Assembly (NCBI RefSeq): GCF_001426085.1
Contig: NZ_LMRR01000034.1
Location: forward strand, 186,001 to 250,000
Direction: 5' to 3'
Origin: Rhodococcus sp. Leaf278
GTDB taxonomy: Bacteria > Actinomycetota > Actinomycetes > Mycobacteriales > Mycobacteriaceae
Length of the DNA stretch: 64,000 nt
A model generated the notes under the pieces. That model made no database searches and was not told where the DNA came from. It was given only the letters and a program-made list of their open reading frames with translations. A program made the position numbers and the translations under genes. This document shows positions 57,834-64,000 of this stretch, one piece after another (position 1 is the stretch's first letter; every line of letters starts with the position of its first letter).

Positions 57834-57837
<4 letters not shown>
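57025..57837 (-). CDS. Acyl-CoA thioesterase family protein (double hotdog)
   Basis: 270-residue thioesterase-family protein. The first hotdog half has WAPTMQHGAPPSALLVRALERVDA and ISRVVVDILGPIPVADIEIR; the second half has PLERLFSIADIANGIGAQL, FLNTDLTVHIFRVPQGEWVG and GGTLSDELGPVGRIAQTVLV, the typical TesB-like ending. It probably cleaves acyl-CoA, but chain preference is unknown. The GTG at 57837 overlaps the stop of the RecB-like gene (GTGA). It is convergent with hisG, 20 bp apart. Confidence 0.88.
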
Positions 57838-59878
<2,041 letters not shown>

Positions 59879-59911
59879 TTTCACGCCTGATCGGCCGTCA
59901 TGGCGTCGAGT

Positions 59912-60076
59912 TCACCTGCCGTCTGCCGCGACCGCAGGCACATCGGTGGTCGTTCCGACAGAATCTCTGACCGACGTCGAATTGTGATCGGCGTGATCGG
60001 ATTCATCCGCGGTGTTGCATCCGGCCAGCGATGTCGCGGCTGCCGTGAGTGCGACGTCTGCCGACATCCTGCGCAT
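59912..60076 (-). CDS. Small putative lipoprotein, possibly an lppK remnant
   Basis: 54-residue ORF starting MRRMSADVALTAAATSLAGC: basic N-terminus, short hydrophobic run and a lipobox SLAGC, then an acidic, Asp/Thr/Ser-rich tail (NTADESDHADHNSTS) and stop. In M. tuberculosis a larger lipoprotein gene, lppK (Rv2116), occupies the same place and orientation between mpa and the trmI homologue. This may be a truncated relict or a real mini-lipoprotein. No good ribosome binding site is seen. The rest of the 380-bp gap between trmI and mpa shows no gene. Confidence 0.4.
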   Translation of the reverse strand: MRRMSADVALTAAATSLAGCNTADESDHADHNSTSVRDSVGTTTDVPAVAADGR

Positions 60077-60259
60077 CTTCACTGGTGAAGCCCTGTTTCC
60101 CCGGTCCGTCCACTGTTCGGTCTGGTGCGGCCGACATGACCCCGGCCGGGGCCCGGGTGCAGCCGATACCCGCCGCCGGCACGCCCGATCGTGGTGTCGG
60201 TCCGCACATTCGGGCCGGTGCCGGTAGCGTTGATAGATCGTCACTGGGAGGAGTCGCTC

Positions 60260-62023
60260 ATGAGCTCAACAGACAATCCGGATGTGGCCGCGGCCAGAGC
60301 CGAACTGGACGCCGTGCGAGCCGAAGCCGCTTCACTACGTCGTCAACTGGGGGAGTCCCCCGAACAGGTACGCGAACTCGAAGGCCGTGTCGATTCGCTG
60401 TCGCTGCGCAACACCAAGCTGTTGGACACCCTCAAGGAGGCCAGGCAACAGCTCATCGCGCTCCGCGAGGAAGTCGACCGGCTCGGCCAACCGCCGAGCG
60501 GTTACGGCGTTCTGCTGAGCGTGTTCGACGACGGAACGGTCGATGTGTTCACGTCCGGCCGAAAGATGCGCCTCACGTGCTCGCCCAACATCGAGGCCGA
60601 CTCGCTTGCGCCGGGCCAGACGGTGCGGCTGAACGAGGCGTTGACCATCGTCGAGGCCTGCACCTTCGACCAGGTCGGCGAGATCAGCACTCTGCGAGAG
60701 CTTCTCGGCGACGGATCCAGGGCCCTCGTCGTCGGTCACGCCGACGAGGAGCGCGTCGTGTGGCTGGCCAAGCCCCTGATCGACATGGTCAACGACGACG
60801 GCCCGATCGACCCCGACGAGCCCTCACGCAAGCTCCGTCCCGGCGACTCGCTCCTGGTCGACACCAAGGCCGGCTATGCCTTCGAGCGCGTGCCGAAGGC
60901 CGAGGTGGAGGACCTGGTCCTCGAAGAGGTCCCGGACGTCGGTTACGAGGACATCGGTGGTCTCGGTCGGCAGATCGAGCAGATCCGCGACGCCGTCGAG
61001 CTACCGTTCCTGCACAAGGATCTGTTCCGCGAGTATTCGCTCCGACCACCCAAGGGTGTGCTGCTGTACGGCCCTCCCGGCTGCGGAAAGACGTTGATCG
61101 CCAAGGCGGTTGCCAACTCGTTGGCCAAGAAGATCGCCGAGGCCCGCGGCCAGGATGCCAAGGAAGCGAAGTCGTTCTTCCTCAACATCAAGGGCCCCGA
61201 ACTACTCAACAAGTTCGTCGGTGAGACCGAGCGCCACATCCGCATGATCTTCCAGCGTGCACGGGAGAAGGCGTCCGAGGGCACCCCGGTGATCGTGTTC
61301 TTCGACGAGATGGATTCGATCTTCCGCACCCGTGGTTCGGGCGTCTCGTCCGATGTCGAGACGACGGTGGTCCCGCAGCTGCTCGCCGAGATCGACGGTG
61401 TGGAGGGGCTGGAGAACGTCATCGTGATCGGTGCCTCGAACCGCGAAGACATGATCGACCCCGCGATCCTGCGGCCCGGTCGCCTGGACGTGAAGATCAA
61501 GATCGAGCGCCCCGATGCCGAATCTGCACAGGACATCTTCTCCAAGTACCTGACCGACTCGCTTCCGGTCAATGCCGACGATGTCGCCGAATTCGGTGGT
61601 GACCGCGCGGCCTGCATCCGGGGGATGATCGATCGGGTCGTCGAGCGCATGTACGCCGAGAGCGACGACAACCGCTTCCTCGAGGTGACATACGCCAACG
61701 GCGACAAGGAAGTTCTGTACTTCAAGGACTTCAACTCCGGTGCCATGATTCAGAACATCGTGGACCGGGCCAAGAAGTACGCCATCAAGTCGGTTCTCGA
61801 AACCGGCAACGCAGGGTTGAGGATTCAGCATCTCTTCGACTCCATCGTCGACGAGTTCGCCGAGAACGAAGATCTGCCGAACACCACGAACCCGGACGAC
61901 TGGGCTCGAATTTCCGGCAAGAAGGGCGAGCGGATCGTCTACATCCGCACCTTGGTCACCGGTAAGAACGCCAGCGCGAGCCGGGCAATCGACACCGAGG
62001 CCAACACCGGCCAGTACCTGTAG
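60260..62023 (+). CDS. mpa: Proteasome-associated AAA+ ATPase Mpa/ARC
   Basis: Ring ATPase that binds Pup-tagged proteins, unfolds them and feeds them to the 20S proteasome. The 587-residue protein has an N-terminal coiled coil (about 8-80, [20 protein letters not shown]), two OB folds, and one AAA module: Walker [21 protein letters not shown] at about 270-278, Walker [19 protein letters not shown], and the arginine-finger region. It ends in Gly-Gln-Tyr-Leu, the proteasome-gate-docking tail. GGGAGGAG at 60246-60253 fixes the ATG at 60260. Confidence 0.97.
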   Translation: MSSTDNPDVAAARAELDAVRAEAASLRRQLGESPEQVRELEGRVDSLSLRNTKLLDTLKEARQQLIALREEVDRLGQPPSGYGVLLSVFDDGTVDVFTSGRKMRLTCSPNIEADSLAPGQTVRLNEALTIVEACTFDQVGEISTLRELLGDGSRALVVGHADEERVVWLAKPLIDMVNDDGPIDPDEPSRKLRPGDSLLVDTKAGYAFERVPKAEVEDLVLEEVPDVGYEDIGGLGRQIEQIRDAVELPFLHKDLFREYSLRPPKGVLLYGPPGCGKTLIAKAVANSLAKKIAEARGQDAKEAKSFFLNIKGPELLNKFVGETERHIRMIFQRAREKASEGTPVIVFFDEMDSIFRTRGSGVSSDVETTVVPQLLAEIDGVEGLENVIVIGASNREDMIDPAILRPGRLDVKIKIERPDAESAQDIFSKYLTDSLPVNADDVAEFGGDRAACIRGMIDRVVERMYAESDDNRFLEVTYANGDKEVLYFKDFNSGAMIQNIVDRAKKYAIKSVLETGNAGLRIQHLFDSIVDEFAENEDLPNTTNPDDWARISGKKGERIVYIRTLVTGKNASASRAIDTEANTGQYL

Positions 62024-62040
62024 ATCCTGCACAGAGCAGA

Positions 62041-62073
62041 ATCGGGGCGTGTCCGCACAGGGCGCGCCCCGAT
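62041..62073 (+). terminator. Hairpin between mpa and dop
   Basis: ATCGGGGCG (62041-62049) pairs with CGCCCCGAT (62065-62073) over a 15-base loop, 17 bases after the mpa stop and 30 bases before dop. There is no T-run. It may reduce readthrough into dop. Confidence 0.55.
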
Positions 62074-62103
62074 CTGTGTCCGGGTGCCGTCTAGGCTCGA
62101 CTC

Positions 62104-63603
62104 ATGCAGCGCATCATCGGTATCGAGGTCGAGTACGGCATTTCTTCCCCCACCGAACCCACCGCCAATCCGATCCTGACGTCGACCCAGGCAGTGTTGG
62201 CCTACGCGGCTGCTGCCGGAGTACCGCGGGCCAAGCGCACACGCTGGGATTACGAAGTCGAGTCGCCGCTACGTGACGCTCGCGGGTTCGACCTCGGACG
62301 CTTCAGCGGTCCGGCACCGGTCATCGATGCCGACGAGATCGGTGCGGCCAACATGATTCTCACCAACGGGGCCCGTCTGTATGTCGACCACGCCCACCCC
62401 GAGTACTCGGCACCGGAAGTACGGGATCCACTGGACGCAGTGATCTGGGACAAGGCCGGCGAGCGGGTCATGGAGGCCGCGGCACGCCACGCGTCCAGCG
62501 TGCCCGGAGCCCCGCGTCTGCAGCTGTACAAGAACAACGTCGACGGCAAAGGCGCGTCGTACGGCACGCACGAGAACTACTTGATGTCGCGCGAGACTCC
62601 CTTCTCGGCCGTCATCGCCGGGTTGTCCCCTTTCTTCGCATCGCGTCAGGTGATCACCGGGTCGGGGCGCGTCGGAATCGGCCAGTCCGGCGACGAGGCC
62701 GGGTTCCAGCTCTCTCAGCGAGCCGACTACATCGAGGTGGAGGTCGGCCTCGAAACCACACTCAAGCGCGGAATCATCAACACCAGAGACGAACCGCATG
62801 CCGATGCCGACAAGTACCGTCGGCTGCACTGCATCATCGGTGACGCGAACCTGGCCGAGATGTCGACGTACCTCAAGGTCGGTACCACTGCGCTGGTGCT
62901 CGACCTGATCGAAGCCGGAGTGGATCTGTCGGATCTTCAGCTCGCTCGACCGGTGACCGCCGTTCACCAGATCAGCCACGATCCGACTCTGCGTAAGGCC
63001 GTGGCGCTCGCGGACGGACGCGAGCTGACCGGGCTGGCGCTGCAGCGCATCTACCACCAGCGTGCCGCGAAGTTCGTGGCCGCCGAGGCGAGCGACGATG
63101 CCCGGGCACTGGACGTGCTCGACAAGTGGGCCATGGTGCTCGACCTCCTCGAACGGGATCCGATGGAGTGCGCCCACCTGCTGGACTGGCCCGCGAAGCT
63201 TCGTCTGCTCGAAGGCTTCCGCCAGCGCGAGGGTCTGGGTTGGTCGGCACCGCGCCTTCATCTGGTGGACCTGCAGTACTCCGATGTTCGGTTGGACAAG
63301 GGTCTCTACAACCGACTCGTAGCCCGTGGATCGATGGACCGCCTGGTGACCGAACAACAGGTCCTCGATGCGGTCGGCACACCGCCGGACGACACCCGGG
63401 CCTACTTCCGTGGTGAGTGCCTGCGCAAATTCGGGGCCGACATCGCCGCGGCGAGCTGGGACTCCGTCATTTTCGACCTCGGTGGCGACTCACTGGTACG
63501 CATCCCGACTCTCGAACCGCTGCGCGGCACCAAATCGCATGTCGGCGCACTGCTCGAGTCTGTCGACAGTGCTGCAGAACTTGTCGATCAGCTCACCAAC
63601 TGA
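62104..63603 (+). CDS. dop: Deamidase of Pup (Dop)
   Basis: Converts the C-terminal Gln of Pup to Glu and removes Pup from substrates. The 499-residue protein belongs to the carboxylate-amine/glutamine-synthetase-like fold. The N-terminus [20 protein letters not shown] supplies the Mg-ATP glutamates; [17 protein letters not shown] and [20 protein letters not shown] follow, with [20 protein letters not shown] typical of Dop. It acts with mpa upstream and pup downstream. The start is ATG 62104. A 194-bp gap precedes pup and probably contains the pup-prcBA promoter. Confidence 0.97.
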   Translation: MQRIIGIEVEYGISSPTEPTANPILTSTQAVLAYAAAAGVPRAKRTRWDYEVESPLRDARGFDLGRFSGPAPVIDADEIGAANMILTNGARLYVDHAHPEYSAPEVRDPLDAVIWDKAGERVMEAAARHASSVPGAPRLQLYKNNVDGKGASYGTHENYLMSRETPFSAVIAGLSPFFASRQVITGSGRVGIGQSGDEAGFQLSQRADYIEVEVGLETTLKRGIINTRDEPHADADKYRRLHCIIGDANLAEMSTYLKVGTTALVLDLIEAGVDLSDLQLARPVTAVHQISHDPTLRKAVALADGRELTGLALQRIYHQRAAKFVAAEASDDARALDVLDKWAMVLDLLERDPMECAHLLDWPAKLRLLEGFRQREGLGWSAPRLHLVDLQYSDVRLDKGLYNRLVARGSMDRLVTEQQVLDAVGTPPDDTRAYFRGECLRKFGADIAAASWDSVIFDLGGDSLVRIPTLEPLRGTKSHVGALLESVDSAAELVDQLTN

Positions 63604-63797
63604 GCACCGGGCAACGTAATCCGACAGTTCGATGGTGTCTCGACGACCCGAGCGGCAAGTCTGTCGGTAGGGTAAAGGTCCGTGCACTTTCGGCGGAACG
63701 TTCGGTTGCACTTGCACATCCACAACAGTGCATCTCGGATGAATCGATGAACGTGCAGTAGATGTGTTCTCTCGATACACGGAGGAGGTCGGCGACT

Positions 63798-63992
63798 ATG
63801 GCACAGGAGCAGACACGGCGCTCTGGCGGCGGCGACGACGATGAGGTCCCAGGCGACACCGGAGCCGGTGGGCAGGAACGGCGCGAGAAGCTGGCCGAGG
63901 AGACCGACGACCTCTTGGACGAGATCGACGACGTCCTCGAGGAGAATGCCGAGGACTTCGTCCGCGCCTACGTGCAGAAGGGCGGCCAGTGA
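63798..63992 (+). CDS. pup: Prokaryotic ubiquitin-like protein Pup
   Basis: 64-residue tag protein, disordered and acidic. The conserved helical half ETDDLLDEIDDVLEENAEDF and the end FVRAYVQKGGQ are diagnostic. The C-terminal residue is Gln, so Dop must deamidate it before ligation by PafA. A good ribosome binding site (GGAGGAGG at 63781-63788) precedes the ATG. The stop overlaps the probable prcB start (GTGA). Confidence 0.97.
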   Translation: MAQEQTRRSGGGDDDEVPGDTGAGGQERREKLAEETDDLLDEIDDVLEENAEDFVRAYVQKGGQ

Positions 63993-64000
63993 CGGTGGAT
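63989..64000 (+). CDS. prcB: Probable start of proteasome beta subunit gene (partial)
   Basis: Only the first four codons (GTG ACG GTG GAT) lie in the window. The GTG overlaps the pup stop in a GTGA arrangement. The gene is named from the fixed order pup-prcB-prcA in this group; the sequence alone is too short to prove it. Confidence 0.5.

Overview
The window looks like chromosomal DNA of a mycolic-acid actinomycete, most likely a Rhodococcus. The evidence is high GC with strong GC preference at third codon positions, many GTG starts, InhA/MabA-type FAS-II genes, the mycothiol ligase MshC, and a Pup-proteasome locus (mpa, dop, pup). Gene order follows Mycobacterium tuberculosis H37Rv closely in two blocks. 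I assigned synteny from memory of that genome, not from an alignment. No transposase, integrase, phage gene, rRNA or CRISPR array was seen.

Layout. 0.3-19.8 kb corresponds to Rv1476-Rv1493 plus MeaB: a small membrane protein, the peptidoglycan hydrolase ripA, the moxR/DUF58/VWA operon, fabG-inhA, ferrochelatase, DUF3097, nfeD-SPFH, a SatD/membrane-protein pair, a TVP38 protein, and mutA-mutB-meaB for methylmalonyl-CoA. 19.8-28 kb is a more variable stretch: nucleoside hydrolase with OsmC, an MFS transporter, a decayed CoA-transferase-like gene, a saccharopine-dehydrogenase-like reductase, a glutamate-cysteine-ligase-like enzyme, an unusual zinc-ribbon SDR, and tRNA-Leu(GAG). 28.2-38.8 kb corresponds to Rv2141c-Rv2130c: M20 peptidase, PEBP protein, pyrD, a DUF5703 protein, an LppL-like lipoprotein, uppP, a histidine phosphatase, DUF3090, SCO1664-family and mshC.

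38.8-47.2 kb holds a complete four-gene Wadjet/MksBEFG-type SMC plasmid-defence operon (jetA-jetB-jetC-jetD). It lies directly behind a nitrite reductase operon (an unknown ORF, nirB, nirD; 47.2-50.4 kb). Together these occupy the gap between the mshC and Rv2125 homologues. 50.5-64 kb returns to the conserved block: PAC2 protein, metH, a HAD hydrolase, hisE-hisG, thioesterase, RecB-like nuclease, trmI, a small lipoprotein remnant, mpa, dop, pup and the first codons of prcB.

The most notable non-gene signals are: a short repeat (core GTCGTTCC-GCAGGCTCCACTCC) found in three intergenic regions, including just upstream of the Wadjet operon; two tandem long hairpins in front of hemH, the second covering the likely ribosome binding site; a 14-bp palindrome in the fabG-inhA promoter region; and a 19-bp-stem bidirectional terminator between the PEBP gene and pyrD.
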